Below the pieces are notes generated by a model. That model was not told where the DNA came from, made no database searches, and worked only from the letters and a program-made list of their open reading frames with translations. This document shows positions 63,187 to 64,000 of a stretch of DNA of 64,000 nucleotides, piece after piece (the first letter of the stretch is position 1; every line of letters starts with the position of its first letter). This DNA comes from Couchioplanes caeruleus. GTDB taxonomy: Bacteria; Actinomycetota; Actinomycetes; Mycobacteriales; Micromonosporaceae. The DNA lies in the NCBI RefSeq assembly GCF_023499255.1, contig NZ_CP092183.1:6444501-6508500 (forward strand). The letters run 5' to 3'. The position numbers were made by a program, and so were the translations under genes.

Positions 63187-64000
63187 ATGCGAACCGCACC
63201 CCTCACCGTCGCCGACCTGCCCGGGCCGCGGGGACTTCCCCTGCTGGGCAACCTCATCGGGTTCGCCCGCGGGGGCACGCCGCACCGGTCCCTCTACCGC
63301 TGGCGGGAGCGGTACGGCCCCACGTACCGGATCCGCCTGCCCGGCACGACCGCCGTCGTCACCTCGGATCCGGGCATCCTCCGGGCCGTGTTCCGGGAGC
63401 GCCCGGACGGTTTCCGCCGCGGCCGGTTCGTGTCCGACCTGATCGACGAGCTCGGCGGCCACGGGCTGTTCAGCGCGGAGGGCGACGACTGGCGCCGGCT
63501 ACGCCGGATCGGCACCCGCGGCCTGGGCGCCGCGTCCCTGCACGCGTCGTTCGGCACGGTGGCGGGAGCGGCCGGCCGGCTGCGGGACCGATGGCAGGCC
63601 GCGGCGGCCTCCGGCGAGCGGGTGGACGTCCTCGACCACCTCATGCGGTACACCCTCGAGGTGGTGACCGGCGTGACCATGGGCCACGAGCTGGGCGGCG
63701 CCGGGGAGGGCGACCTGCACCGCCATCTCGCGCTCGTGTTCGCCACGTTGCGGCGCCGGCTGAACAGCCCCGTACCGTACTGGCGGCTCGTACGGCTGCC
63801 CGCCGACCGCAAGGTGGACGCCGCCGTCGCGCAGACCGGCCGGCTGATCCTGGACCGCTATGCCGAGGCCCGGTCCCGGATGGCCGGCGGCGGGGAGCCG
63901 GGTGACTTCCTCACCGCGCTCGCCCGCGCGGACCTCGACGGCGAGGAGCCGCTGAGCGACGCCGACGTGGTGGGCAGCGTGCTGACCATGATCGTCGCCG
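63187..64000 (+). CDS. Cytochrome P450, N-terminal part (cut by window edge)
   Basis: About 271 residues are visible. LPGPRGLPLLGNLIGFARGG is the Pro-rich start; RYGPTYRIRLPGTTAVVTSDP and GHGLFSAEGDDWRRLRRIGTRGL (C-helix) match P450s. The I-helix begins near the end; the heme Cys is outside. No membrane anchor. ATG 63187; TTAACT lies 9 nt upstream. Substrate unknown. Confidence 0.9.
   Translation, partial: MRTAPLTVADLPGPRGLPLLGNLIGFARGGTPHRSLYRWRERYGPTYRIRLPGTTAVVTSDPGILRAVFRERPDGFRRGRFVSDLIDELGGHGLFSAEGDDWRRLRRIGTRGLGAASLHASFGTVAGAAGRLRDRWQAAAASGERVDVLDHLMRYTLEVVTGVTMGHELGGAGEGDLHRHLALVFATLRRRLNSPVPYWRLVRLPADRKVDAAVAQTGRLILDRYAEARSRMAGGGEPGDFLTALARADLDGEEPLSDADVVGSVLTMIVA

Overview
The window is 64 kb of very GC-rich actinobacterial chromosome, most likely from a Micromonosporaceae member (Actinoplanes/Micromonospora/Salinispora type). 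This is inferred from the sequence alone. The supporting points are third-position GC bias, GTG/TTG starts, a SAV_6107-type HEPN gene with an ImuA'/ImuB/DnaE2 mutasome, heterodimeric lycopene cyclase subunits with CruF-type carotenoid genes, and a metF / prenyl synthase / Rv2175c / PknL neighbourhood. Nothing looks like a prophage, IS element, CRISPR array or rRNA/tRNA gene. Almost all of it reads as host chromosome. Very long open frames opposite real genes are GC artefacts.

Layout: 0-4 kb, aroA (cut by the window edge) and leuS; leuS has a leucine leader-peptide attenuator. 4-10.4 kb, MoxR ATPase, DUF58 protein and transglutaminase-like membrane protein, then a minisatellite-bearing gap and a DUF3040 protein. 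10.5-13.7 kb, DinB polymerase, an alkaline-phosphatase-fold enzyme and a methyltransferase. 13.8-17.6 kb, a large secreted subtilase and a subtilisin inhibitor (SSI). 17.7-26.9 kb, a DNA-damage island: dnaE2, imuB, imuA' and a HEPN protein on the minus strand behind a promoter that combines a RecA-NDp/PafBC-type motif with two LexA boxes, and a divergent AlkA-type glycosylase. 26.9-33.6 kb, a permease, SDR, ferric-reductase-like protein, YbaK and a GT-C glycosyltransferase. 33.6-38.2 kb, a translationally coupled carotenoid end-group operon (CrtA-like, GNAT, CruF, GT2, CrtD-like). 38.3-43 kb, small genes, an erythromycin-esterase-like protein and a LacI-controlled sugar-catabolism pair. 43-47.5 kb, LysR and sdhCAB. 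47.5-55 kb, transporters and their regulators, a serine hydrolase and an HNH protein. 55-64 kb, CDP-alcohol transferase, metF, prenyl synthase, two lycopene cyclase subunits, an Rv2175c-like regulator, a membrane protein, PknL-like kinase, endonuclease IV and a P450 cut by the window end.

Functional themes: (1) DNA repair and damage-induced mutagenesis is unusually dense (DinB, ImuA'-ImuB-DnaE2, AlkA, Nfo, HNH). (2) A glycosylated carotenoid pathway is split into two subclusters 19 kb apart, as described for sioxanthin in Salinispora. (3) Several promoters and operators can be read directly: twin LacI-type palindromes, twin TGTCAA-N7-TTGACA operators, a leucine attenuator, and repeated cases of a -10 box placed 6-7 nt before the start codon, implying leaderless mRNAs.
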